In this document: in pieces, positions 47,545 through 58,215 of the stretch | How positions within the stretch are numbered: the first letter of the stretch is position 1 | How the letters are laid out: every line of letters starts with the position of its first letter | From: Sternotherus odoratus | Taxonomy: Eukaryota; Chordata; Testudines; Kinosternidae | Assembly: GCA_032164245.1 (NCBI GenBank) | Contig: JAVMKO010000003.1 | Coordinates: forward strand, 132,997,924-133,061,923 | Length of the DNA stretch: 64,000 bases | Direction of reading: 5' to 3' | Notes under the pieces: generated by a model | The model's database searches: none | What the model saw: only the letters and a program-made list of their open reading frames with translations | What the model was told of the DNA's origin: nothing | Made by a program: the position numbers and the translations under genes

Positions 47545-48045
47545 TAATCAGAGCAAGGGTTGAGCCAGGAGTTGATTCTGCTGTAATTCCTTTTTCTGGT
47601 TAGTCAAAGAGTGAAAAGGTGAAAAGTCTATCTTGAAATAGAAGTAAAATAAGAAAAAAAAATCACATTTTCTGGCTTAATTAACTGTGATTGCATAGTT
47701 AATGAACCCTAGATATCTTTTTTTTGGTTTGTTTAGAAGTTTTAAAATTAGTTGACTAGTAGCTTAAAGAATAATTAAAATGATAAATGGTGTGGTTTTC
47801 TCTAACCAGTCAGGCAGTAGGTATAACCACCACAATAATAGATGCTCAGAGGGAGCAGGAGCTGAGTTATGGCACACGTTATTTTCCAGAAGTGCAGACT
47901 ACCAGCATTTCTGAATGTAAAGAGGGTGGGAAGAGAAGTTACTTACTGCATCATTTGACCACGAAAGAGAATGGTGTAACATATTAATACTATGCATGTG
48001 TAAGTAATATAATACAATGTGTTTCATTTGAAGATCTTAGTGCTG
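47545..48045. other. Unannotated AT-rich sequence
   Basis: No supported gene or repeat. Confidence 0.5.
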
Positions 48046-48049
48046 TTTA

Positions 48050-48310
48050 CAATAACCAATTAATTTAGCTTCATAGCACCTGCGAAGTGCCATAGTGTAA
48101 GGATCATTCTCTCTATTTTACAGGTGAGAAATTTGAAGCACAGAGATTCTAAGAGGTGTTGAGGAACTTCAGTTACTACTGAAGTCAAGGGGAGTTCCAG
48201 ATATTTAGAATCATTTAGGGACAGACGTAAATGACTTGTCCAAGGTCACATAGAAAGTCTGTGACAGCCAGTTCCCCTGACTCCAATCACTGCTCCTTGA
48301 CCACAGGCCA
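48050..48310 (-). repeat. MIR-like SINE, core interrupted
   Basis: ATTCTCTCTATTTTACAGGT, GAGAAATTTGAAGCACAGAG and ATTCTAAG lead into a foreign piece (about 48153-48228) with ACTGAAGTCAAGGGGAG. The sequence resumes at AAATGACTTGTCCAAGGTCA, CATAGAAAGTCTGTGACAGC and CCCCTGACTCCAATCACTGC. The break is near the core position used in the 36-kb and 58-kb copies. Confidence 0.7.
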
Positions 48311-48544
48311 TCCTTCATCCCTCTGCAAATGACACAGATTTTGGCATCATGGCATAGAACAGTGTGGAAAAAATAGTTGAGAACAGGAACGAGCAATTCA
48401 TTTGAAGGTTTAATTGGATCTGTTTTCAGTCCTGGCTTCTACTTTACCGCACAGCCAGATGCTTTTCACCCTGATTGAGACTTGTATTGAACTCTTTCCA
48501 TACTCCCAAACCCCCATACTTCACAGACTGACAATTCTTGTTCA

Positions 48545-48705
48545 GGGCAGGTCTACACTAAGTCGACCTAAGTTATGACGGGTCAACCAGAGTTGACGGG
48601 AGAGCGATTGGTGGTCGATTTAGTGGGTCTTCACAAGACCCACTAAATTGACCCCTGGGGGATTGATCGCCATGTGTCGATCCCCTGGTAAGTGGAGACA
48701 AGCCC
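48545..48705. mobile_element. 161-bp Harbinger-like palindromic MITE
   Basis: GGGCAGGTCTACACT on the left and AGTGGAGACAAGCCC on the right are inverted repeats (12 of 15). TCA on both sides (48542-48544, 48706-48708) is a 3-bp target duplication. The centre is a hairpin: GATTTAGTGGGTCTT (48617-48631) pairs with AAGACCCACTAAATT (48635-48649) around CAC. It is non-coding. Confidence 0.75.
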
Positions 48706-48709
48706 TCAG

Positions 48710-49320
48710 ACCCAGAGGGTCTTTCTAGAACAGGTTATTTTAATATAGCCCCCCATTAAAATGTTCCTATGTAGTTTTGGGGAACTACTTGTCATGAATT
48801 CATTTTTCCAAACACTCTCTCTTCCATCCACCCAAATTCCAAATAAAGATCTTTTGAAGGGTGATTGAGTTAACATCTGTAGAAATGCAGCTACTTTTAT
48901 TATTATTTTTGCCACTTCACATTGTTTCATGGATGGACTGTGTGACTATCACCAAAAGACTCAGCTAATGCTGTTGTCCTCTTTTATCAAGGGAATTTTT
49001 GAGAAACCACAATAAAGTTGCTGTAACCCTTGCAGTGCTTATAATTATAGCCAAGAATAGAATGCAGTACTTCATACATTTTCTTAATGTTGGAGGTGCA
49101 GTCCTTGACACTCAGCCAAGTTAGGGTTGGCTGTAAATGTTCAGCACAAACTTCCTAAATACCCATTGGCGTATGAAGTTCTTGATGACTGAACAGTTTT
49201 TTCTAGGAAGAGCACCCTCTGCTGGCTAGGTCTCCCACAAAGTAGTTCACTTAATTACCTCCTAGGTGGACTGGACATACTCAATACACAATAGAATATT
49301 CTCAACAGGCCTTTTTAGAG
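48710..49320. other. Unannotated sequence
   Basis: No supported gene or repeat end. Confidence 0.5.
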
Positions 49321-49323
49321 ACC

Positions 49324-50110
49324 TATCATAACATAAGAATGGCCATACTGGGTCAGACCAGTGGTCCATCTAGTCCAGTATCCTGTTTTCTGACAGTGGT
49401 ATGATGCTTCAGAGCGAAGGAACAGAACAGGGCAATTTATTGAGTAATGCATCCCTTGTCTGCCAGTTCCAGCTTCTGGAAGTCGGAGGTTATGTCTCTG
49501 TCATGGCTTATAGCCACTGATGGACCTAACCTCCATGAATTTATCTAATTCTCTTTAAAGCCAGTTATACTTTTGGCCTTCACAACATTCTCTGACAATG
49601 AGTTCCACATGTATGAAGACGTACTTCCTTTTGTTTGCCTATTAATTTCATAGGGTGGCCCCTGAGTCTTGTGTTATGTGACGGGGTAAATAACACTTGC
49701 TTATTCACTTTCTCAACATCAGTCATGATTTTAATGATCTCTGTCATATCCCTCTTTAGTCATTTCTTTTCTAAGATGAACAATCCCAGTCTTCTTAATC
49801 TCTCTTTAGATGGAAGCTGTTTCATACCCCTAATCATTTTTGTTGCCCTTCTCCATACTTTTTCCAATTCTAATATAATGTTTTGGAGATGGGGCAACCA
49901 GAACTGCACTCCGTATTCAAGGTGTGGGTGTACAATGGATTTATATAGTGGCATTATGATATTTTATGTCTTATTATCTATCTCTTTCCTAATGGTTCCT
50001 AACATTACGTGAGCTTTTTGACTGCTGCTGCACATTGAGCAGATGTCTTCAGAGAACTATCCACAATGACACCAAGATCTCTTTCTTTAGTGGTACCAGC
50101 TAAGCCATGG
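49324..50110 (-). mobile_element. CR1 LINE, 3' part with reverse transcriptase C-terminus
   Basis: The minus strand encodes YKSIVHPHLEYGVQFW, then RRATKMIRG and ERLRRLGLFILEKK. These are the hallmark C-terminal reverse transcriptase residues of CR1-type LINEs (YK.IV.PHLEY..Q.W, RRATK.I.G, ER...L.L..L). The 3' untranslated part (49324-49700) includes CATACTGGGTCAGACCAGTG and CCATCTAGTCCAGTATCCTG. It is the longest CR1 segment in the window, 5'-truncated, with frame breaks. It is inactive. Confidence 0.9.
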
Positions 50111-50164
50111 GTACACCAATGGAACATTCCTCTCTCTCCTTTGGCATATGGTAGTGCATCCTAC

Positions 50165-50262
50165 AAATTGCTGAACTCCTCCTGTGAGATCCTGAGCACC
50201 CTGAATTCCCATTAGCTTGAATGAGAATTCAGGAATGCTCAGCAGCTTTCAGAACCAGCTAT
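50165..50262. repeat. Palindromic element
   Basis: GATCCTGAGCACCCTGAATT, CCCATTAGCTTGAATGAGAA, then TTCAGGAATGCTCAGCAGC. The stem CCTGAATTC/GAATTCAGG is nearly perfect around an ATTAGCTTGAAT core. It is related to the copy at 14.7 kb. Confidence 0.6.
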
Positions 50263-50273
50263 AATAACTGTCG

Positions 50274-50390
50274 TCCTGGTGTATTAGAGAGACAAAGTGG
50301 GTGAGGTAATATCTTTTATTGGAACAATTTTTGTTGGTATGAGAGACTAGCTTTTGAACTCACACAGAGTTCGTCGTCTTCCTGGTATGT
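50274..50390 (-). repeat. Penelope-like repeat with a degenerate hammerhead-ribozyme-like fold
   Basis: The plus strand reads AGAGAGACAAAGTGGGTGAG, GTAATATCTTTTATTGGAAC and GAACTCACACAGAGTTC, a common reptile repeat. On the minus strand, GAACTC (50372-50367) pairs with GAGTTC (50361-50356) as a perfect 6-bp stem II. GACGA precedes it where CUGANGA is expected, and AAAA follows it where GAAA is expected. In a hammerhead, G5, A6, G8 and A9 would thus be kept, while C3, U4 and G12 are changed, so activity is unlikely. Confidence 0.5.
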
Positions 50391-50394
50391 TGTT

Positions 50395-50998
50395 CTTTTT
50401 GCTTACAGACACAGAATTTATTTGGTTTTGTAAATGCCCCTATAACTAGGTTTTTATGCTCTCCCTATACAAATATAAAAGCTTGGTTTATTTGCCAGCT
50501 CAAACAAGAGTTTACAAATCTAGCTACTCTCCATAGCACAGAATAGGGGCACTAATGTGCATAAAAAGACTCTATGGTGGGATCTGTAGTGTTCCCGAAA
50601 GGCAGGAGAGAGAAATGAGATGAAGTAAAACTTTGGGAAAGTTCAGTCAACAAGATAAGAAGTTCAGTCATACTGATTTATAAAGATACTATAACTTTTA
50701 AACATGTACTTTCAATCTGAAGGACTGCAGTGGGGATTTAAAATATTACTATTTAATTTTTAAAAATTACATAAATTAAGTGAACAGCCCATTAACAGGA
50801 TGCCATCAGGATCACATGGCCAATTCAGATCAAGTTATATTATCTTGACTGCCGGATTTGAATAAGAATTAAGAAATTACTATTCCAAAGTAGTATTGGG
50901 CATTGATCCTCATTTACAATGAAATTTGTCACCATAACTACCTGGAATTCTACCATTTTGACAGAAGCATTCCACTGAATCGTCTTCATGGTGCATCT
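50395..50998. other. Unannotated AT-rich sequence
   Basis: No supported gene or repeat end. Confidence 0.5.
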
Positions 50999-51002
50999 CT
51001 TA

Positions 51003-51225
51003 GGGCTAGTCCTCACTGGGGGGGGGGGGGGGGATCGACTGCAGATACGCAACTTCAGCTACGTGAATCACATAGCTGAAGTTTGCGTATCTGCAGCCGA
51101 CTTACCGTCCATCCTCAAGGTGGCGGCAGTCGGCAGCATGCTCCCCCGTCGACTCCAGCTTGCGCCTCCCGGCAAGCTGGAGTTCCGAAGCCAACGGGGG
51201 CGCCATGAGCGATCGATTTCTTGCA
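51003..51225. mobile_element. Harbinger-like element, right end lost; long internal hairpin
   Basis: TTA (51000-51002) then GGGCTAGTCCTCACTGG matches the left terminus of the 48.5-kb element. A 16-G run follows (51018-51033). The hairpin pairs 51039-51065 with 51069-51096 (CTGCAGATACGCAA... against ...TTGCGTATCTGCAG) with one mismatch and one extra base. A second stem is CTCCAGCTTGC/GCAAGCTGGAG (51153-51182). No right terminus is visible. Shared hairpin motif with the 26.8-kb element. Confidence 0.6.
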
Positions 51226-51685
51226 TCTTCATAAGTCTTGTCTTGCATAGAGTTAACTTGTAAGCAACAAGACACGTCTAATGAAAGGTAACCCAGATCT
51301 GACAGGCAATGCACTTTCCTTCTTTTGTGTGCGTGACTCTGGCCGATGGTGGGACACCACACGTCTTTCGCATTTCACTGCTGGCTCTTCATAGTATAAC
51401 CTGTCAAATCAAAGGTTTTATTTTAGCATGTGTGTCCGGGATAGTCAAGTTGCGAGGATTAAACTATGCTTGATAAAACTCAATATATTCCAGCTTTTAT
51501 GTTGAGCTAAATAAACTGAGGCTCCTCTTTGTGTACATGTATACATATATTTTTAAAACATCGTTTTGGAAGCCAGTTCAAAACCACCTTTTAAATACTT
51601 TCTTCTCAGTTCAGTGCTCAATTGTGACTTTATGTCTAAATCCTTATGCATTTGGAGTCTTTTTATTGAACACTACAGAGTGAAT
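51226..51685. other. Unannotated sequence
   Basis: No supported gene or repeat end. Confidence 0.5.
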
Positions 51686-51689
51686 GAGA

Positions 51690-51800
51690 GGGCCTGATTC
51701 TCCTCTTGCACCAATGTTATACTGCTATAACTCCAGTGACTTTTTATAGAATTACTTCTATGAGAGGAAAGTCAGACTGAGAGTGTTGCAGTATGCCAGG
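51690..51800. repeat. Palindromic-family fragment
   Basis: GGGCCTGATTCTCCTCTTGC, TATAACTCCAGTGAC and AGAATTACTTC. This is the GGGCC-end, AACTCC-stem palindrome in decayed form. Confidence 0.4.
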
Positions 51801-52560
51801 ATCAAAAGCTTACTACCAACAAGACACACTAGGGAAGGCAGGTGCTGAGTGTTGGTATACAGTTCTCTCTACAGAATGTAAGGCAGTTATGCATGAACCC
51901 TAAGATTTAAAAAAAACCAACCCAGCAGATAACCCGCTCTGGACAGCCACTAAAATTATCACTCCGGAATTTGCAATAGGCTGAAAATGGTACACCAGAT
52001 GGTAATATATATTGCTATATCTCTTATTCACCAGATGTGTCACATAGCAGCATGTATCTCTGATTAGACTGATGCAATAGAGATGCATTTCCCTTGAAAG
52101 AGTGGCTAGAATTTATTAACATTTCTTTTTTCTGATAATATCTTTTCCACATCTGGGCTCCCTTAAGGACACAGATCACAACCATGACCAAGTGTTCTCG
52201 TGCGCTACTTTATATCCGGTACCTGCTGAGAATATTTTAGTAACTACAAGTCTCAAAGAAATGAGGCACAAACATCAGTTTCAACAGTCATTTTAAATAA
52301 ACTCTCACAACAGTAGAAATTGCTGTGTTGTGAAGATTCAGTTAAACCTCCCACCTCTCACCAACATCATTGTACATTTCTAGGTTGAAACTCAAGCCAA
52401 ATATTGTTTTCCATAAACGGTGAGGTGCCATTATATATTTTCTCATTGTGAGCTTCTGGACAGAACTGGCCTGATAAGTATGCAAGCTGTGGTGGGATGG
52501 GACACTGCTGTGTCTTGTAAGACGAACAAAGTCCCCCAAACCTCCTAAGAGAGTCCTGTT
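51801..52560. other. Unannotated sequence
   Basis: No supported gene or repeat end. Confidence 0.5.
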
Positions 52561-52564
52561 AGAA

Positions 52565-53012
52565 GAGGCAAGGAGAGGAGTCAGAGAAGAGCCATGAAAT
52601 TGATTAAAGGATTAGGGAATGACTCAAGGAGTGCTATCTATTTAGCTAAACAGAGAAGGTTAAGGGGTGACTTGAGTACAGTCTGTAAGTATCTAAATGG
52701 GGAGCAAATATTTTCTAATGGGCTCTTCAATCTAGCAGGGAAAGGCATAGTGCACTCCAATGACTGGAAGTTGAAGATAGACAAATTCAGACTGGAAGTG
52801 AGACGTAAAGTGAAAGTCATTAACCATTGGAACAACTTGTCAATGGTTGTGGTGGATTCTCCATCGCTGACGATTTTTAAATCAGATTGGATATTTTATT
52901 AAAAGATGTGCTTGAGGAATTATTTTGGGGAAGTTCTATGACCTGTCTTATAGAGGAGGTCAGACTAGATGATCACAATGGTCCCTTCTGGCCTTGGAAT
53001 GCATGAATTTTC
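52565..53012 (+). mobile_element. CR1 LINE 3' end with C-terminal coding relic
   Basis: It starts GTCAGAGAAGAGCCATGAAA. The forward frame encodes KQRRLRGDLSTVCKYLNGEQ and later INHWNNLSMVVVDSPSLTIF, the CR1 C-terminus (RRLRGDL....K.L.G and W.N.LP..VV..PS...FK). The 3' end is AGGTCAGACTAGATGATCAC, AATGGTCCCTTCTGGCC and ATGCATGAATTTT. A 103-codon frame (52594-52902) remains open by chance or through youth, but the element is 5'-truncated and cannot act. Confidence 0.9.
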
Positions 53013-53076
53013 ATGCCCTCCTCCTGATTATAAAGTTATGCTCAATCAGGGAGCAGAAACAATTCCACGTGACTTA

Positions 53077-53499
53077 CCGTATTTTTCGTCCTATAGGACG
53101 CTCCGGCGTATAAGACGCCCCCAAGTTTTTAAATAAAAAAGCCGGGGGAAAAAAAAAAAAAACAAAAAAAACCACCACACAAAAAGCGCCGCTTTTTTCG
53201 CGCCGTTCTCCCGTCCCCGCCGCGCGGCGGGCTGCTGGGAGCGCGCCGCTCTCCCGTCCCCGCCGCGCGGGCGGGCTGCCGGGAGCGTCCCGGTTCCCCC
53301 CTCCCCGCCGCGGGCGGGCTGCCGGGAGCGCTCCTGGCAGCCCACCCGCGGCGGGGAGGGGGGAACCGGGACGCTCCCGGCAGCCCGCCCGCGGCGGGGA
53401 GGGGGGAACCGGGGCGCACATTCGCCCTATAAGACGCACCAACTTTTTCCCCCCCGTTTTGGGGAAGAAAAAGTGCGTCTTATAGGGCGAAAAATACGG
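53077..53499 (+). mobile_element. TA-target MITE, copy 3
   Basis: It begins CCGTATTTTTCGTCCTATA and ends GGCGAAAAATACGG, flanked by TA (53075-53076, 53500-53501). It has the same layout and orientation as copy 1: GCTCCGGCGTATAAGACGCC, a poly-A tract, a GC-rich inverted core (53185-53415), then CGCCCTATAAGACGCACC and its hairpin partner. The core is shorter than in copy 2, with one main unit per arm. Confidence 0.85.
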
Positions 53500-53504
53500 T
53501 ATGT

Positions 53505-54180
53505 GACCAAGCACAACAAATCAACACAGCCTGAACAGCCTGGTGTCAGGTTCAGTTACATTAAAAGAAAAAAACCCAGCAACCCCTCCAAAAATTATCT
53601 AAAAAATATAAGAAGGTCGACATTCTGAAAGCGCAAAAAAAAAAAAAGGGTCAGGGTGTACATTTCTCAAGAAAATCACTCATTTATCTTTTTCATTTCC
53701 ATTTATTTATTTGTGTGATTGATTGTTAGCAAGCACCGCACCTGTGCCTTAGGGTGGTTTCAGGTGCTCATGATTTCTCCGTACCTGCCACTTCCCATTT
53801 TATCATGGTGGACTATGTAAGTCCTAAGGTCTAAACTCTGTCCTTGGGCATGGTGCAATGAGAATAATATCTAGCCTCATATGTCTTAGGAAATATTAAG
53901 GGGAGGAGCCCTGTATAAGGAGGGCAGCATATCTTGCCTTTTGGATTCTCAGATAGGCACTTGGGTATATAAATGTTCACTTTATGATTCAGGGGGGTGG
54001 TTTCATAGTTCGAACGTGGGCTCTGGAATCCAATGGTGTCTGCCCTTGGAAAATTCATTGTGAGCTACTGTTTTCTTTTTGCCATCAAGCCTTGTGTTGA
54101 ATCATGTAGCTCCTGAAAGGGGGGGGGGGAAGGGACTTTGAAATTTTGCTTTCCATTTATTTCTATTCTGTTGTTTTGGA
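53505..54180. other. Unannotated sequence
   Basis: A-rich tract near 53633-53646 and a G-run near 54120-54129. No gene. Confidence 0.5.
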
Positions 54181-54184
54181 CCCC

Positions 54185-54345
54185 AGTTCAGGAGAGCATT
54201 TTAAGCACATGCTTAAATTCATCCCTATTCAGGACAGTAATTATGCATGTGCCGAGCTTTAAGACCATTGATTTAATGTTAAGCTTATGCTACATGTAGT
54301 CCTGAAGAGAGATGCGTTTGTGAATCAAGGTCTTGGTTGGGAGAG
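54185..54345. repeat. Palindromic CTTAAGCATG-stem element, decayed
   Basis: GCATTTTAAGCACATGCTTA, then ATTATGCATGTGCC, CATTGATTTAATG and TAAGCTTATGCTACATGTAG. It ends GAATCAAGGTC. This is the same family as near 22.17 and 35.4 kb. Confidence 0.45.
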
Positions 54346-54605
54346 GGATTGGGACATGAAAGATTTGATTGTATTGCCCAGCCTATCGTATATATATTGA
54401 CAGAGCTGTGGAATAATTTCTGCTGGGTCCTGTATTGTTCCTTAGTCAAGTCCATAGCAGGGTGTCCTTTAACTCACTAAAGGGGGAAAGAAACAACCCA
54501 CTGTAAATCAGGGTCAGTGCTTTCACTCCATGGTGTCTGCATTAATACAGCATTGTAGCAGCAGCTGTCTTTTTTTAAAAAACAGCTTTATTTTTTCCCC
54601 CTGTC

Positions 54606-54690
54606 GAGTAAGCTGACCAGATTTGCAGTTTATAAAACTGGGACAGCCTAGCAGGGGACAGGGCTGTCCATGAACCATCTTCAGGGGATA
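54606..54690. repeat. Possible degraded GGGTGACCAGA MITE
   Basis: AGCTGACCAGATTTGCAGTT then ATAAAACTGGGACAG resembles the left half of the 36.2-kb MITE, but the right end is not recognisable. Confidence 0.35.
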
Positions 54691-54699
54691 ATAATATCA

Positions 54700-56780
54700 G
54701 TAATAGAACGACCGCCATGACAATTTCCAGGAAAGGTGAATTGGAGTGTATGTGCAGTAAACATTTTTTAAACTATTTTTTTGAGAGAGAAAAAACAAGC
54801 GAGCTTATGAGTTCAGTGCAGCTTTTCATTAGAACCAGGGCGACCCACTTGCTAAAAAGTTGAACTCTGGTCAACTCCGCTCCTGTAAACTCTTGACCTA
54901 GATGTTATTTAGAGAGAGAAAAGGCTAAGGAATTTGGTTTAAAGAAATAAATAGAGATAGCAAGGAATCTTCCAAGCTCTCCTGGCTCTGATTTTCAGTT
55001 AGAAGTACAATATTATTAACAACAAAAATAAATCAAATATTATGAGCAGCATGTTTCTGTATGCACTAAACATCCCAGGTATCCAAGTGTACATCCTCTG
55101 ATTTGTTCCGTCTCATCCGGTCCAACAGAGCTCGAGTTTGTTACTTTGAAGGCATGCTTTAAAGCCTGTCTATTTTCTCAGGCTTGTCCTGAGGCAGTGG
55201 ATTAGTGGGGGAAAAGCAGTGGAATTTGGGGCAAACCAGCCATTGATGAATGGTGGTTTTTAAGTATTACATCAATTTATACAGGCACATACACTTTAAC
55301 GTGGAATAATTTTTATACAGATTTAAATTAACTTAAATAAAAACATACCATCAAACCATCTGTTTTTGTTCTGTTGCACTCTTAAGGACAAAGAACAGTA
55401 AATACCTGCAAATCAAATCGACGTGTTTGAATAATGGCTGTATTTAGGAATCTGTTAGGTCAATAAATTAATATTTACTTGCTGCTCGTGCAGCAACATA
55501 TCCACAAGTACAGAGATTCGCTTTCTAGTCCACTGATGCTCAGTTATTCCATATGGTTGACATCATTCCAAGGAGGGCTTTCAAAAAATAAATAAATACA
55601 TAAATATATTCCAGTCACCGGCCGTAAATAGAAAGAAGTTTCTGTGAAAGCTGTTCAGGGTACATGTCTCAAGTTCTCACAGCCTCCTTAAGCCTGGGTC
55701 CAGTTTTCCCTATTGTAGACCCATTATGTTTCTTCCTCATCTTTTGGTAACACATATATACAGTATCCTCCTGCAGCCACTCAAAGGTTGAAATCTGCTC
55801 TGGCAGAAACCCCTCCTCCAGCTTCCTTAAAACAAAACCTTCTGAAAATGTCTCCTCTTTCTACAGTGCTTGATGGAAGTCCATAGGTCTCTTCAGAGAT
55901 TTTTGGGTCTGTCGATCTTGTTTTAACCATTGATATACCCAAATACCAGTAAAAAGATTTGTTCAGCTGTTTAATAACTTCACAAATGACATGACCAAGA
56001 AGGCGCATTTAATTAACAATTTTTTAATCCTTAAACTCTGAAAGGGACGAGAAATGAGACCGATAGAAACAGATTTACTTGTTGTTTGTTTGAGTTGGAG
56101 CAAAAGAAGTTTAAAGGAATGAAAGGATGTTCATAACCTTTTAAAATCAGGAGCATACATTTAGCATACCTAATTTTCCCCCTCCTTTAATTTCTAGAGA
56201 AAGGTAGGCTGATAAAAGCAGGAAGCAGATCGTTTGTTAAAAGCCTCTGAGAGCCTGAAAGTGATACATATCCCTCCATTTCTCGGCCTTCAGTTCTAAA
56301 CAATTCAGCGACAAAGATTAATCGACTTTGTGTGCACATGTGATTACCTACCCACACATATCTGTGTGTGTGCAAATGTATCTGCATATGTACACATGTA
56401 CGTATGCCTATCAAATGTTATTTTTTAAATCATTCCTTTTAACTCCTAGATTTCAGCATTTGACCCCCTATTTCAAAAGCGAAAGATTAAGCGGGCCCCA
56501 TTATTTTGACATCAAATGCAAGCCCTATTCTGTTGCTAGGTTACAGAATGTGGGACTATAATATTGCCTCCTTGCAAGGTTATATTGCCTAAGTGTGAGT
56601 AGCAGGCCATATTATAGATCTAAGTAAGTTAGGACAAGAGATAATGATTGCTGCTTTTATCATATACTAATTAAAAGGGAGAGTAGGAAGTCTATACAAC
56701 AGTTACACCAAGCACAATCTTTTTATTATGAAGATCTTCTGATATGGGAAGCACTATTATTGCACAATTTAATACAAGTC
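54700..56780. other. Mostly unique sequence, possible regulatory block at 56180-56330
   Basis: No gene supported. 56180-56330 is non-repetitive with ACAAAGATTAATCGACTTTG and GATCGTTTGTTAAAAGCC. A TG/CA-rich alternating stretch (about 56330-56405) follows. AAATAAATAAATACATAAAT lies near 55587. Confidence 0.4.
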
Positions 56781-56794
56781 AGTATGAGCCAGCT

Positions 56795-56897
56795 TCTGCT
56801 TTCCGTTTCTGCCTGTGTAAATCTGGAGTAACTCTACTGAAACCAATAGTTATTTCAGCTTTATACCAGCTTAACTGACACCAGAATCTTGCCCTAT
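56795..56897. repeat. Palindromic element
   Basis: GAGCCAGCTTCTGCTTTCCG, TGTGTAAATCTGGAGTAACT, CTACTGAAACCAATAGTTAT, TTATACCAGC and CAGAATCTTGCCC. It has GGGCC-type ends and a GTAAATC/GGTATAA-type stem around a TGAAACCAATA core. Confidence 0.5.
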
Positions 56898-57880
56898 ATG
56901 TTCTAGTACTTTTATTGCAGGTTGGATGGAGTCTGTGCTAATTCCCATTTTTTTTCAATAATAATTGAAAGATGTTTATTGACTGCGTATTGGGTTTTTA
57001 ACATCTGCCTCCTCAATACAATGTGGATAGAAATGTCGTCTTAACCATTGCCCACAGAGCAGATGAGCCATGAACCTGGTATATGTGGATAGATGGGGTT
57101 TTAGTCTCTTTTTGTACAATTTCATTGACATTGTAGTGGCTCAGAAGCTGTATTTTAGTAGGCCAAAGCCAGTGCCTGATTGATTGCCATTACTCCAAAA
57201 AAGGTGGTGACTCATGATTGATTATTGGTGAAAATCTCTCTCTTTTCATCAGAAATGTCAAAACTGAGACATTTCAGCCCACTCTATTCAGGAATGGCTG
57301 CCGTTATGTATCACTTCCATCCCAATCCAACTCGATCATGTAGAGTAATATCCTGTACCCCACTGTAGAGCCATTCACTCAACCCCTGAGCAGAAGGGAG
57401 AACCATTAACTGCACAGGGTGGAATGTAAGCAGAGGAGACACACTTACCTTCATTAAAGGTTTTGGAAGAGCATGCTCATTGCAGCTTGGGAAGGGTTGT
57501 TAAAAAACAAACTCTTGAGTTGCTGTGCAGCAGCATCAGTGTTCTCCTGGGCCGAGGTTTTTCTTTTATAGGTAGGGGTCAGATGACCATAGCTCAACCA
57601 ATGGCTATGGAGATATTTGAGGCCAAGAACTATTGATTAGTTAAGAGAGCAATTCTGATCTAGGTCTCATAGCTGTGTTTCAGCAGGTTGGATTGTGTCT
57701 GGCAATTATCAAGTGCAAAACATATATGGCTACCTGGTGTTTTACCATCCAGCAGCAGTAATATGCATCTCCACTCAGTGGTTAAGATGGAGTCTGAGCT
57801 TTGTACTCTGGTTTTACTTTGTGTATTTGATAGCTTTTATTTTAGGATTGCTTTAGTTTACTCTAATAATCAAATACATA
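56898..57880. other. Unannotated sequence
   Basis: No supported gene or repeat end. Confidence 0.5.
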
Positions 57881-57884
57881 CTTT

Positions 57885-58215
57885 GTACCTATGTAGCCCC
57901 TTCCATATGAATCTCAAATATATTGTCACGTCTTTCACAGTAGTTAGGATTATTATCCTTATTTCACAGACGAAAACACATTTTTCCAGAGTCCGCTAAT
58001 TTGGGTGTCTCCATGTGGGGAGCTGCAATTTTGGATGCACCCTCCCCAGCTCTGATTGACTGAAATGGAGATGTGCATGAAACAGCGGAAGCAGAGAAAA
58101 TAGACTGTCTTCAAATTTTGGCCAAAATTACTTCTCCAAGGTCAGACAGGAAAGCAGTAGCAAAGCCAGGAATAGAAGCTGGGTCTCCCAGCCCTCTTCC
58201 TTAACCAGAAAACTC
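57885..58215 (-). repeat. MIR-like SINE with an insertion in its core
   Basis: GTAGCCCCTTCCATATGAAT, TCTCAAATATATTGTCACGT, ATTATCCTTATTTCACAGAC and GAAAACACA run to CCAGAG. A foreign 130-odd bp follows (about 57992-58128; AATTTGGGTGTCTCC...AAATTTTGGCCAAAA). The SINE resumes with TTACTTCTCCAAGGTCAGAC and GAATAGAAGCTGGGTCTCCC. The break lies close to the site used at 36 and 48 kb. Confidence 0.7.

Noticed and set aside
49635..50012. 125-codon forward frame
   Set aside because: It is antisense to the CR1 reverse transcriptase relic on the minus strand, which explains the open frame.
52594..52902. 103-codon forward frame as a functional gene
   Set aside because: It is the C-terminal end of a 5'-truncated CR1 LINE, identified by RRLRGDL and the following conserved tail motifs.
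53074..53514. 146-codon reverse frame
   Set aside because: It lies wholly within MITE copy 3 and translates its terminal and core repeats.
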